From NCBI GenBank assembly GCA_018873225.1, contig JAEILZ010000002.1:930001-994000 (forward strand): a DNA stretch of 64,000 nucleotides. The letters are read 5' to 3'. The notes beneath the pieces are model-generated. The model searched no databases. It saw only the letters and a list, made by a program, of their open reading frames with translations, and was not told where the DNA came from. The position numbers and the translations under genes are program-made. Of the stretch, positions 44,988 through 55,471 are shown in pieces; position 1 is the first letter of the stretch; each line of letters begins with the position of its first letter. Source of the stretch: [Phialemoniopsis] sp. UDSM-2020 (taxonomy: Eukaryota > Ascomycota > Sordariomycetes > Thyridiales > Thyridiaceae).

Positions 44988-45761
44988 ATGCTCTCCTCCA
45001 CCCTCCTAACAGCCCTCCTCGGCGCCACCGCCGCCAGCGCAGCCTGCACCCGCGATGCCCTCAAGGCTGCAGCGAACGCCTACGTCGAGGCCCAGGCCGC
45101 CGGCAAGCCCGCCTTCACGGGCCTCGACGCCTCTACCCTAGCCTACTCGGAGAACTTCAAGACCCTCTCCATCAGCACGGGCGTCCTGTCCCAGCCCCTC
45201 AAGATCGACCACAACCGCAGCACCATCGACACGACCCAGTGCGCGACCTACTCGGAGCTCATCGTGACCGACCCGGCGCACCCGTACGTCATCGGCACGC
45301 AGATCCGCTACAACGAAGATGGCACGGCCGTGAAGAAGATGGAGACCATCGTGACCGACAAGGGCGACTGGCTCTTCAACGCCACGGGCACGCTGTACTG
45401 GGCCTCGCGCGAGGACTGGGCCGAGATCCCCGAGGCCAAGCGCGACAGCCGCGAGGTCATCCAGGCCGCGGGCGACGCGTACTGCGACCTGTTCAACGAC
45501 AAGTCGGCCAAGGTGCCCTGGGGCACGCCGTGCGCGCGCCTCGAGGGCGGGTCGTACACCGGAAAGGGGTCGGCGACCGACTCGTGCAACGTGGGCGTGC
45601 CGAGCGGGGTCAAGCTCGTGGACCGGCGGTACGTGATTGACGAGGTGCTGGGCACGGTCGACATCTTCATGACGTTTGGGTCGATCCCGGACAGTCACGA
45701 GTTCAGGGTTGAGGGGGGCAAGTTACGGTTTGTGCATACCATGTCTGTCATGGGCAGCTAG
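44988..45761 (+). CDS. Secreted DUF8021-domain protein
   Basis: A single exon of 257 residues. The first 18 residues are a signal peptide (MLSSTLLTALLGATAASA), cut before an Ala-Cys start. The mature part shows 'TRDALKAAANAYVEAQAAG', 'YSENFKTLSISTGVL', four cysteines spread along the chain, and 'DEVLGTVDIFMTFGSIPDSHEFRVE' region near the end. This resembles a SnoaL/NTF2-like cone fold known from secreted fungal proteins of unknown function (DUF8021). Codon use is strongly G/C at third positions, which explains the long antisense open frames. It is probably extracellular; activity unknown. Confidence 0.75.
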   Translation: MLSSTLLTALLGATAASAACTRDALKAAANAYVEAQAAGKPAFTGLDASTLAYSENFKTLSISTGVLSQPLKIDHNRSTIDTTQCATYSELIVTDPAHPYVIGTQIRYNEDGTAVKKMETIVTDKGDWLFNATGTLYWASREDWAEIPEAKRDSREVIQAAGDAYCDLFNDKSAKVPWGTPCARLEGGSYTGKGSATDSCNVGVPSGVKLVDRRYVIDEVLGTVDIFMTFGSIPDSHEFRVEGGKLRFVHTMSVMGS

Positions 45762-46057
45762 AGGGGATGAATCAATGCACTAGCAAGTGGAGGACGGAAA
45801 GAGGGATGCTGTTGAGGATGATGGTATTCCCAGTGTATTTGGCCACACTGTTGTCTGAAAAGTCTAGCTAAAGTAGACAAGAAATATCAAAGACCGCCTT
45901 ACTCCTGATCCCTGCGTGTAAGCGCCATACCATGGCGTGATTGTCATTCGTCGTGAATACCTAAATGCCAATGCCCTACATTGACCGACCAGACGCCATA
46001 TTCGCTACCAAAAAAGAGAGCATCGATCACACAGCTCCTGTCGCCATGCTCCACCGC

Positions 46058-48456
46058 CTACAGAATCGCCAGGAACCCACCATTCTGTGCAAAACGCACC
46101 TGGAACTCCCTGAGGTCCGCCCAATTCCTCAACTCCTGGTCCTCGTCCTCTGCCGTCATAGTCTCGACGGCACTAAGGTCCAGTCCCGGCGGCGGCTGCT
46201 GCTGCGGAGGCGCCGTGACCCCGCCAAGCTTCTCGAGCCTCATCAAGATGTCGAGAAAACGCATGAGATACTCCTCGGCGCGCATGGCCACGGGTCCTTT
46301 CCGCTCGGGCGCGTCATTAAGCAGCGTGGAGGCGACCTGGCGAATCTTGTTGAGCAGCGACGTGCCGTTGGGCTCCATGCTGCGCTGCGGGATTGACGTC
46401 AGGACGACGAGCGTGTTCTCGACGATGAGCTCGCGCTCGAGTGTCATCTTGGCGTCGGCCGGGTCCTCGGCGTTGTCGGACTTGATATCGCTGCTGCTAG
46501 ACAGCGCAGCGTCGAGCTCGCGCACGGCTGCGGCGGCCAGTGAGGGTGCGTCGCTGCCGGTCTTGAGCTGGCGAGACTTGTTGGCATCGCGGATGTTGAG
46601 GTACAGCTCGACAAAGTATGAGCGGGTGGCGAGGGACGAGGCGTAGATATTAGATTTTTGTATCTCGAATTGAACTTGGGCACGTCGTTGGGGATCCTTG
46701 TAAAACATATTGCGCAGATCATTCTCGCGCATGATGGGTTCGCCGGCGGGGTAGTACTGCTGGCCGTGGGCTTCTTCGAGATCCCTAAGTGCCGGCAGAC
46801 CAATGACTCCATTTGCTGGGCCATCGCTGCCGGGCGAAGTGCTAATACCTGGGATGGGCTGGAGGTCAATTCGCAGCTGCTCGGGCATGTCGGCGGTGAC
46901 TTGATTGACTTTGGTAAGGCAATCGTGCAGGATCTGCTTCGCCTGGGCCCAGGGCAAGGTGCGGAAACCATGGTGCAGACTGTGCCCGACGATTGGGTCC
47001 ATCGTGCTGTAGATCTGGCAGCCCTTGATGAAGCCCGTCATGCGCGAGACGGTACCGGGAGGCTGAGGCCGTATGCCGTCGGCAAAGATGAACTCGTCAT
47101 CGACATCTGCGGGGAGATCGGGGAAGGGATCGCCTTCGGTCGGCGGAGGCACAATCGGATGCATAGATGTCGAACCCAACTGTGTCATGGAGCGGGCGCC
47201 AACGAACTGGACCCAGAATATCCGCTTGCCCATCTCGAACTCGATGTGGTTGAGTGGCTTCGCCAGCGCAGCGTACTCGGAGTAGGCCCCCGAGTCCTGC
47301 ATTCGGGGTCGGTGTAGTCCAAGCTCGCGGGTGATGGCCATCGTCTCGGCCATGTACCTATGGCAGACCCTCCACTGCAGGCTGTAGCCTGCTCCGAGTC
47401 CCAGGAAGTAGCTCGTCGCCGCATCGTAGACATCGTACTCTTCCTTGGCCATGAAATTGACCCCGCGCGCTTGTACGGCCACAACCCGACATTGTTCGAT
47501 CATGGATATAGCTCGAGGGAAAAGATCGGCGCTATGTTGAGCCTTGAGGTGGTACCGCGCGCTCCGGGGGAATGATGCGACAAGCGTGCCAATCATGCTC
47601 GCGAGCAAAGCGAGGAATTGACTGCTCTTGCGATCCTCCCTCTCCATAAATGACCGCCGGAATGACGGCTCGTGTGGAAACGGCGTCAGCGGGTGGATAT
47701 ATGTAAAGAAGTCGTCGACGAGTAGAACCAGAATGTCCCACGGCGCAATCGCCTCGGCGTCAAGTCTCGGGCTCCCAGCATCGTTGGAGGAGATTGACAC
47801 GAGAGTCTCGGCGGCATTGTGCGGCGACGGCGAAGCGTTGGTGACGCTGTTCGAATCGGTACGGGGTCGCTTAGCTCGAGCAGCCTCGGCGTGTCTGTTC
47901 GGTGGTCCTCGTCGCCGCTGAGGTCGGTCGTAGGTGCATTCAACGCCGAGAGACATGCACGCCTTACATGGTGGACCGGCTTCGTCGCACTGGGCAAGGG
48001 ACAAGAAATCAGCTAACTCCTCACTATTTGCTCAAAAGGGCCATTTGGCAATTTCAATGGACTGACCTTGACCTTGCGCGAGCTGCACATATCGCAAGCC
48101 CGGCGCATGCGCGTCTGCTTCTGCGTCCCTCGCGCAGACGACGACCCCGCAGATGCGACATGGTTCGCATAGTGTTGCCCATCTGGTGAGGTCAACGGCG
48201 AGTACTGAGAGACGCCGTTCTGACCATTACTAGCGGTCGCTACCTGCAGCGCCTCGAGGTTGTGATGAGGGTGCACTGCGGCTGCTGGTGTCGTAGGCAT
48301 TGCGCCCGCGACAGAGGTCGGCGGTGATGTCGCGGTCGCACCATTCTCGGTGTAGTTTGGGTGGAGGTTGTACGGGAGCAGCGACCCGGCGAGTTGAGCC
48401 TGCGAGGACAGCTCAGGATCGAGTGAGGCTGCTGGCGCAGCATCGTAGCCTGCCAT
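46058..48456 (-). CDS. Zn(II)2Cys6 transcription factor, Fungal_trans type
   Basis: Two exons (48456-48067, 47989-46058) give 773 residues. A Gln/Pro/Ala-rich N-terminus of 115 residues precedes a zinc cluster split by the intron: 'RRACDMCSSRKVKCDEAGPP' then C-x2-C-x6-C and a basic 'RRRGPPNRHAEAARAKR' tail. The middle region contains the Fungal_trans (MHR) domain, with 'DDFFTYIHPLTPFPHEPSF', 'YSLQWRVCHRYMAETMAITRELGLH' region and 'KRIFWVQFVGARS'. The layout resembles fungal regulators of sugar or carbohydrate use, but no named orthologue is claimed. It is the only large gene between the DUF8021 gene and the interrupted secreted gene. Confidence 0.85.
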
Positions 48457-49480
48457 GGTGCGGACGCCAGCGGCTGATCATCGGAGAATAGCGAGAGGTC
48501 TTCGGTAGAATCGCGGTTGAATGTGGGAGAGTCTGTGGTGGGGCAGGAGATGGATTGATGGGGGAGAAAATGGGGCGAGATAGCTTGATTACGCACGGAC
48601 CACATGCCTGGTCGAGTCGTGTTACTCACAACCTTGAGGTCAATATTCACAGAAAGTGTTGATAGTGGGAAATGGTGAGGCCGACAGTGTTGAATTTGTG
48701 CACTGCGTTGTGTCCTTCAGAAAGAAAATCAATCGCCACTCCGCCGGGCTCATAACCTGATCACAGCACTCCCCCTTGGGCGGGTGAAACATGAGCTGCA
48801 CCAACAGGAATCAGGCCGATCAATATAACTCCCCCAGAATCTGCTAGAGGTCTGATATTATTCTCTGACTTTGTAAGTGACTCTGCTTACAAGGTGGCTC
48901 GGGCTGGGGGTATGCTGAACAAGTAATTATTCTTTATCTGCTTGTTTATTTATATTCCTAAAAGCGGTTCTGTAATACAACAAAACATGCCGGGGTCACG
49001 ACCTGAAGATATGAAAGACTTTATAAAGATTTAGCAAAGAAGAAGAAAAGACATTTGATCATCTGAATCCTTTCTGGGCTTTAAGAATTAAAGTCTTATG
49101 ACTACATACTACTCCCTCTGACTACCTATCTGACAAACTGATACACAGCTTGACATACGCGACCGAGGCAAATGACTATCTATTTTACACACAAACAGAC
49201 AATAGAGGATCCCAGGTCCCTATGACCAATATGTGTACTGTTCACCTTTTGATTGCCCCTCGGATCGGATTCTCGGAGCGGTGAGCTCCTAATTAATTTT
49301 CCCACATGCGTCTTGCATTCCCTTCAGCCGGGTAAAGACGATTTCCCTAGACTAATATCAAGCAAGTTTTCCCCGCAAAAAGAAAGTCTCAATGGAATAA
49401 ATGTCAATTTTGAAGCATTGCAAATCACTAAATCCTTATCATTCCTTGATACGACTAATTGTCGTCGTCCAGATCTGATA
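48457..49480. other. Intergenic, 1.0 kb, AT-rich
   Basis: This holds the divergent promoters of the Zn2Cys6 regulator and the interrupted secreted gene, including a long AT-rich stretch (48830-49230). No gene is supportable. Confidence 0.4.
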
Positions 49481-50185
49481 ATGCATATCTCCTCAGTACT
49501 GCGAAACACCGTGTGCTGCGGCCTTGTCCTCGCAAGCACCGCTTCCTCGGCCGCCTTGTCACCAGCCGCATCGACCGTCGACGTCTGGTCCACCGTCGAA
49601 TCCACCACCACGGCGATCGGCTTCATCAACCCGCGCCGCATGACCATCTTCACCACCTAGACCGTCACGAGCCTGCAGAACGGACCACGACCGACCGTCT
49701 TCCCTGCCACCGTTGTCGAGACCGCCATCCTGAGCATCACTTGGGAGTCTCGAGTCACCTACCTCGACAACAGCGCGACGTCGACGTACATCACCTCGAC
49801 TACTGCCACCGTACCGTCTACGTGGGTCGTCGCGGGCCAGCCTAAGCCGACGGACATGGCCGTCGGTACCGGCCCCGCCTGCGGTGCCTCTTCGATCGTT
49901 GCAGCAGCCGAAGCAGACGAGTGTGTGTCTCGTGGACTGCAGACTGGGTGTCAAGGCCAATGCCAGCTCCGAGATGGCTCGTTCTGGTGTTTGCGCATGG
50001 GCTACGCGGACTACAAGATCGAAAGCACCCGCATGGGCAGAGCCTGCTGGGGCGGCGACAACGACTACGAGCAGCTCAACACGCCTTGCCTCGAGGGAGA
50101 CCAGAAGATCGCGTGCACGCCCGAGGGAGGATGGGACGACTCGTGGGGAGCAATAAACTGGATTGGACCTATTGCCGGGCAATAA
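49481..50185 (+). pseudogene. Secreted cysteine-rich protein with one in-frame stop
   Basis: An ATG at 49481 opens a signal-peptide-like start (residues 1-24, 'CCGLVLASTASSAAL'). The frame stays open to a natural stop at 50183-50185, 234 codons, except for one TAG at 49658-49660 (codon 60). The part after the stop has strong coding character: a Thr/Val-rich linker, then a C-terminal Cys-rich domain with 'CGASSIVAAAEADEC', 'CQGQC' and 'MGRACWGGDNDYEQL'. A CAG to TAG change would be enough to create the stop. No GT-AG intron in correct phase removes it neatly. It is a young pseudogene, a read-through gene or a sequencing error. Family unknown. Confidence 0.6.
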
Positions 50186-50240
50186 ACGACGTAACAACAC
50201 CCAGACTCGACACGAAGAAACGAAAATCATTCCGAGGCGC

Positions 50241-51890
50241 CTAAGCACACTTCCAGCTCGCAGCATCATTGATATCCCCGCCCACATACGTCGCCTTCTC
50301 CGGCCACGGACAAATAGGCCTCGTCCGGCTCGGCGACAAGTCCGCATTGAACGCCGTGGCAATGACCTGGCCCACCGCCGTCCCGTTCTCGACCCACCGC
50401 ATCAGCGCCACCAACGCATCGTACGCCGGGTCGCCCAGATGTCCCGGCACCGACCACCCGTCCCCGAGCTTTGCCGACCTCAGCACCGCCGCCTGCCCGC
50501 CACCGCCGATATCCCAAGGCGCGCCGTACCGCGCGTTGGTCAGAAAACAGTGCGCCATACCGGGGATCTCAAAGTAGCGGAACCACGAGCGCGCTGCGCC
50601 GACGTCGCCGCCGTGCATCGCCGCCACCGTCGCGTCGTAGTACTGCCGGCTCGTCTTGGGCGAGATGAGCCCGTCCCCCGTGCCGTGGTACATGACGACC
50701 TTGCCGCCCCGTTCCCGGTACGGTGTGACATCAAACTTGTCAGCCGTCGCTTTGCCCGGGTTGATCCGCTCCGAGTCGGCGACCACGGCGTCGGTGTAGT
50801 CGCTCCAGGCGTACGACGTGTCGTTGTACAGGAAGTACCGCTCGTAGCTGAAGTCGAAGCCTTGCATCGTGGGGACGTCGCCGAAATACACGCCCCACTG
50901 GTCCTCGGAGCCTAGTTCGAAGCCGTGGCTGACGAGCTTGCCGTTGGCGACGTAGTCGGCGTACAGGCGGCGCGCGGTCTCGGCCTGGCCGGGGGTCAGG
51001 CACGTCCTCGGGTCGGAGCATACGGCTTGGTTGATGTCAAACTTGCAGCCCTGCGGATCGCTCACGATCCTGTCCGCGTGCCCATCCTTACTGTCGCACT
51101 GTCGCAGGACCTCCGCCGCCAGGATGGACAGCTGCGTGGCGCCGAGGAGATCGGCGCGCGGCCCGGCGAGCTGGTCGTGCGCAATCTTGGAGATCCACGG
51201 CATGAGGTGCTTGGTGTCCCACGCCGCCGCACCAATCAGCGCGCCGTCAAAGCTCTTCTCGTCATACTGTATCTCCCTGAGCCCTTGCCGCCCGCCCGTC
51301 GAGCAGCCGCTGTAGTACGAGTACGCCAGGTCGCGCCCGTAGTAGTGCGCGACTAGCAGCTTGCCGACGAGGACGGAGCCGTGAACCGCCCGGTAGCCCC
51401 AGTCGAGCAGGCGCGCGGGCGTCGCCCAGCTGAGGTCGCTGCCGATCGAGTTGTGCCCGTTGTCCGTCGAGATGGTGGCGAAGCCGTAGTGCGGGCCCTG
51501 GCCCATCTCGATCCAGTTGATGCCGCCCGCGAACGAGGCGCTGCCGACGGTGAGAACGCGCGAGTTCCACTTCTCCTTGAGGGGCAGGAAGATGCCGAAG
51601 CGGTAGTCCGACTGCGGCGACTCGGTCGTGTTGGTGATCTTGACGGTCACGGCACGTAATTCGGGCAGCAGGTCCGCCGGGCTCGGGAAGCCCAGGTCGG
51701 TTGGGTCGCCGTATGAGCCGCTGGTTACATGGTCTGCTTTCTCGATGGTGACTTTGACGCCTGGGAGCGAGACGACGTTTTGGAACAATTTGGTATTGCA
51801 GGTAGGGGTCTGGGAGCAAGACCGACGCGAGGGGCCTGCGAAACATCGTCCCGCGACGAGCAGGACGAGAGCGGCGGATGCGATCATCAT
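50241..51890 (-). CDS. Tannase/feruloyl esterase family enzyme, secreted
   Basis: A single exon of 549 residues from ATG 51890. A longer open frame upstream begins only with TTG. Residues 1-18 form a signal peptide. Family landmarks: 'SYYSGCSTGGRQGL' with the nucleophile Ser next to the conserved Cys, 'HGTGDGLIS' with the acid Asp, and 'IPGMAHC' with the catalytic His next to the paired Cys, so the Cys-linked triad of PF07519 is complete. Several more cysteines and the calcium-loop-like 'CDSKDGHADRIVSDPQGC' are present. It should release ferulic or gallic acid from plant esters outside the cell. Its 3' end lies 55 bp from the convergent interrupted gene. Confidence 0.88.
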   Translation of the reverse strand: MMIASAALVLLVAGRCFAGPSRRSCSQTPTCNTKLFQNVVSLPGVKVTIEKADHVTSGSYGDPTDLGFPSPADLLPELRAVTVKITNTTESPQSDYRFGIFLPLKEKWNSRVLTVGSASFAGGINWIEMGQGPHYGFATISTDNGHNSIGSDLSWATPARLLDWGYRAVHGSVLVGKLLVAHYYGRDLAYSYYSGCSTGGRQGLREIQYDEKSFDGALIGAAAWDTKHLMPWISKIAHDQLAGPRADLLGATQLSILAAEVLRQCDSKDGHADRIVSDPQGCKFDINQAVCSDPRTCLTPGQAETARRLYADYVANGKLVSHGFELGSEDQWGVYFGDVPTMQGFDFSYERYFLYNDTSYAWSDYTDAVVADSERINPGKATADKFDVTPYRERGGKVVMYHGTGDGLISPKTSRQYYDATVAAMHGGDVGAARSWFRYFEIPGMAHCFLTNARYGAPWDIGGGGQAAVLRSAKLGDGWSVPGHLGDPAYDALVALMRWVENGTAVGQVIATAFNADLSPSRTRPICPWPEKATYVGGDINDAASWKCA

Positions 51891-52791
51891 GGCTCGAACC
51901 AGGTTTGTGTAAAGACTGTATGCACGGCAATCAAAATCCAATCTACCTGGTCCCCAAAACCGGGTACCCTAGTTTGCAAGCCGACGCCGGTGCTTTATAT
52001 CGGGGACGACTAAATTGTGCCGCAGGCCTCGGCCAAACCGGCAAGACTTGAAGGAACTAACCTTTTTGTGCTCCCTTCGTGTTCGCCATACGCCTGCCTA
52101 TTCCAGTCCGCCGATGTCACCGAGTATGTACGCTCCGCTGGGTGTTTCTCGTCATCGTGGTTCTGCTCACGGCTCGCTGACGTGCTCAGAGGTTGGTACG
52201 CAGCGGCACGGCGAGCGCGCATGACGGCGGTGAGCCGTGGCCACCAGAATCCGAGTGTGGGCCACAAGGCCACCATGCGACGAGAGAGGCCAGTGTCACC
52301 GTCCAGATACGGGCAATAGCTACTAGTGACGGGCTCGTGGCCATCTGTGGGAAATGGTGTGCTAATGAGAATACCGAGGCAGAAATTGACAAATGTCCGA
52401 ACTCAAGGTCCAGGGTTCAGCCCAGGCAGGTGGTCAGACCTCGTGGCTGACGGGCTGACGTGCTCGGAACTGCCAAAAGGCCGCAGGCAGCGTCGCATCA
52501 CGTCGTCGATTTGGTAAGCCTGCGCCAATAGTGCCATGTGGAGGGACGCAACCCCCCGGAAAGGGTTTATTCCCCATTGGTGATGTTTCTGGGGTCTATC
52601 AGATATCGCGCCAAGTTGTCGTGGAGTTAGCTTCCACCGGATGCGGGGTGGAACGCCGGTGGGTTCGGCACTGTTGGGCTCAGGAGCATGAAATCGGACA
52701 TCCACGGTCGGTCCAACAAAATGACAGACATTCTTGTTCTAAGTAGACTGCTACTGCAAATCAATTCTACTTAGTCTATCATGGCAGGGAG
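51891..52791. other. Intergenic; esterase promoter
   Basis: About 900 bp. A GATATAAAG element on the minus strand (51993-52001) lies roughly 105 bp upstream of the esterase ATG. Many short GC-rich frames occur, none convincing. Confidence 0.4.
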
Positions 52792-54711
52792 CTACAACCC
52801 CAGCATCGCACGCCTCTCAGTCCTAATCTGCTTCACATCCTCCAGAAACTTCTCAGGAACATCCACAACTCTGTCCCGGATGTAGTCCGTAAACCCCTTC
52901 CCAAGCGAGTCAAGCAGATTCGAACCGCTCACTCCCCGGCCAAGAGGTCCATAAATAACAAAGTGGACGGCGAGGATGTTGGGGAACTCGACGCGCTCGA
53001 TAAAGTAGTGGTCCCTCCAATCATCGGCCATCAGCTCCTGCAGCCTCTGCCGCGTCATGAACGCCTGCAGCCAGGGATAGTGGTCCAGGTGCCGCACAAA
53101 GACGCCAAAGTTGATGTTGGCGCCCTTGTCGCCGGACCGCCCCTGCACGACCTCCCCGAGCCGCACCCTGCGTGTCGGCCCAAACGACGAGAGGTCGACG
53201 GGAGAGGCCGTCTCGTAGCTCTGTCGCGGGTCTAGACTCTGGTATTTGCTGGGCCGTGCCACTTGATCTCTTGGACCGTCTGTGCCGTCTTGGTTCAGGA
53301 GCACGGCGCCCTCTTTGACGTCGTCTTGTGACATGGTGCCCGGGTAGAATGCCTGGTAGGGCCTGGGCTGCGCGGTCCTCATGTCGGTAGAGAAATGGAA
53401 CCCGGAGAAGTGCTGCATCGCGAGCTCAAACCACGCCTGGATGACAGTTCCTACCAACTCTTTCGTGTCACCCTGGATGAACCACCGACCGTACGTGGTG
53501 CTTGAGAACTGGTTTCTCGGGTCAGGAGCCGGTGACCCTAGAACCTGAAAGTCGAGAAGCTGGAACTTGTCGGCGAGTCCTTTGCGCTTCAAGTCGAAGC
53601 GCACTTGGCTTTCAAACAATGCCCACTTCTCCGCGCTAGCATATCCGTTGCCATTGCTGAGAATCTGTGCTTCGTAGCCACCGTGATACACGATGGCAAG
53701 CTTTGTTGTCGGCGGAGGCGGGTACCCTTTGACACCAGATAGCTTCACACGGTTCTTGCCAACCTGTTCCACGGAGATGTCGCTGATGTCGGCTGTGATG
53801 TCAGAATTCAAGTAGATGTTGCCTTGAATCTCATAAAGCAGCTGAGATCTACATGTGTCGACGTTGACCAGGCCTTTGGTCCCCTCATGCTTTGTGATGA
53901 CGCATGTACCGTCTACCGCAATCTCGGCAATACCGTGCGATAGGTCGACAAACGTATCGAGCGGGAACTCGTCAAAGCCTGAGAAATTGGCCCCGGTAAC
54001 GTACGAGGAGCACTCAATCAGATGACCGGCAATCAAAGCCCCGGCGAGCTCGTCGTAGTTCAACTCTGACCATTGATGCCACCACCACGCAGCAGCAATA
54101 ACGGGACTCGCGTCAGCTACACGTCCGCAGATGACGATGTCGGCGCCCATCTCGAGCGCTTTGACGATACTTCGAGCCCCGAGATACGCGTTGGCACTGA
54201 GAATCGGATTTCCCTTGGTGTCGAGCAAGGCGTTGACGTTCCTTGCCAAGGATACAGAGGAGTTCTCCCCATCCAAGTGCTTTGGCAGCTTGCCAGTCGT
54301 CTCGATACTAGTCTTGACTTCCTCAAGCATGTTGTCTCCATACACATACGCAACCTTGAGCTGCAGCCCTTTGTCGTTGATAAACTGCTGTACCTTTTGT
54401 GCCAGGCCTTTGGGGTTCTGCGCGCCTCCGTTGTTGACGACCTTGATGCGGCGCTCGTTGATCGCCTCAAGCGACATATGAAGCCCTTCCCAGGCAGACA
54501 CTATCCAGCCTTCGTGCTCGCCGCGGGCCATTGCTTCGACATTCTCTGCCAGAGTCATCTCGGCGAGGTAGTCTCCTGTGATGAAGTCGACGTGTCCCAA
54601 GGTAGCCTGGCGGAGCATTTGGTACGCAGGATCTCCGCGCGCACCGGAGCAGTTCGCGATGCGGACTGCCCGCCCGCTCCTGGATGGGGTTCCATTCACA
54701 ACTTCACCCAT
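52792..54711 (-). CDS. AtuA-family protein (DUF1446, acyclic terpene utilisation)
   Basis: A single exon of 639 residues. The N-terminal AtuA domain (about 15-480) shows 'VRIANCSGARGDPAYQMLRQ', 'VDFITGDYLAEMTLA', 'KVVNNGGAQNPKGLAQKV' and 'ADIVICGRVADASPVIAA'. The C-terminal ferredoxin-like AtuA_C domain (about 515-625) begins 'RLGEVVQGRSGDKGANINFG'. In Pseudomonas AtuA belongs to the citronellol/geraniol pathway. Fungal relatives are widespread and mostly uncharacterised. No signal or membrane segment is seen, so a cytosolic or organellar place is likely. It is divergent from the TRI12-like MFS transporter. Confidence 0.88.
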   Translation of the reverse strand: MGEVVNGTPSRSGRAVRIANCSGARGDPAYQMLRQATLGHVDFITGDYLAEMTLAENVEAMARGEHEGWIVSAWEGLHMSLEAINERRIKVVNNGGAQNPKGLAQKVQQFINDKGLQLKVAYVYGDNMLEEVKTSIETTGKLPKHLDGENSSVSLARNVNALLDTKGNPILSANAYLGARSIVKALEMGADIVICGRVADASPVIAAAWWWHQWSELNYDELAGALIAGHLIECSSYVTGANFSGFDEFPLDTFVDLSHGIAEIAVDGTCVITKHEGTKGLVNVDTCRSQLLYEIQGNIYLNSDITADISDISVEQVGKNRVKLSGVKGYPPPPTTKLAIVYHGGYEAQILSNGNGYASAEKWALFESQVRFDLKRKGLADKFQLLDFQVLGSPAPDPRNQFSSTTYGRWFIQGDTKELVGTVIQAWFELAMQHFSGFHFSTDMRTAQPRPYQAFYPGTMSQDDVKEGAVLLNQDGTDGPRDQVARPSKYQSLDPRQSYETASPVDLSSFGPTRRVRLGEVVQGRSGDKGANINFGVFVRHLDHYPWLQAFMTRQRLQELMADDWRDHYFIERVEFPNILAVHFVIYGPLGRGVSGSNLLDSLGKGFTDYIRDRVVDVPEKFLEDVKQIRTERRAMLGL

Positions 54712-55471
54712 ATTGTTGTTCTTTGCGGGATAAAAAGCCTCAAACCGTATGTTTCATGAACAAAGTTCCCGACTCTCAAAAGGATCGTGGAAGACCTCCC
54801 ACTGACAACACTAGCTGAGTCGTGAGACGCCGGATATCGGAAAAAGGCAGCCGGATTCAATAACTCAACTACTTGTCCGGCGCGGTTAGGTAAGAGAGCC
54901 TGTGTGTTCCGCGGATGCCTTTGTTACAGTTATGAGAATGACTTCGTTCACCTGCTGATCAATTAAGGGATGGCGGTGATTTTGCTAGTTGTTGAAATAG
55001 ACTCATACGTCGCTTCGCGCACCCACCCAAGATCTGGGGTTAGCTTCGTCGGATACCAATATCCACCAGGACTGACAACACCACAAGCGCCAAGCATTCC
55101 GGTCGCGCCGTTTGAACTAGTCACGCCCGACCTTCACCCTATTTACTCTCAAACAGGTCCCTTGACACATTGGATGAGAGACCGGTGCGAGCCTTGTCCT
55201 TGGCAAGGTCGCTAAAATGACACTACTTGTAGGTCATAGGACAAATAAAAAAATCCAGGGAACCTTCATCCAGATGCTCGGAACCTGAAGCCCTCGTCAA
55301 GTTGATGAGAGATGCGGAGAAGGTGAAGCGATCAGCAGGGAGCGGGGAAACTGCCAGGAACCAGGTTCCCGGGATTTGACAGGAAGTCCCCATTGATACT
55401 TATTTGATGAGATTCACCCTTGGCAGACGCCCGGCGGTTCCCGCCAACTTATTGTCTTCAGTCACGACATC
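54712..55471. promoter_or_regulatory. Divergent promoter, AtuA/MFS
   Basis: 760 bp lie between divergent starts. The near-palindrome GGAACCAGGTTCC sits around 55357-55369, about 100 bp before the MFS ATG. No gene is supportable. Confidence 0.35.

Noticed and set aside
45138..45698. 186-codon frame antisense to the DUF8021-like gene
   Set aside because: Arg/Val/Leu-rich shadow caused by GC3 bias; the sense frame has the signal peptide and cysteines.
49559..50362. 267-codon frame opposite the interrupted secreted gene
   Set aside because: Arg-rich low-complexity product with no domain; it spans two real genes in antisense.
51891..51941. Upstream extension of the esterase frame
   Set aside because: The extension starts at TTG, not ATG, and would bury the signal peptide; the ATG at 51890 is preferred. 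Similar TTG-led extensions at 38558 and 42712 were rejected likewise.
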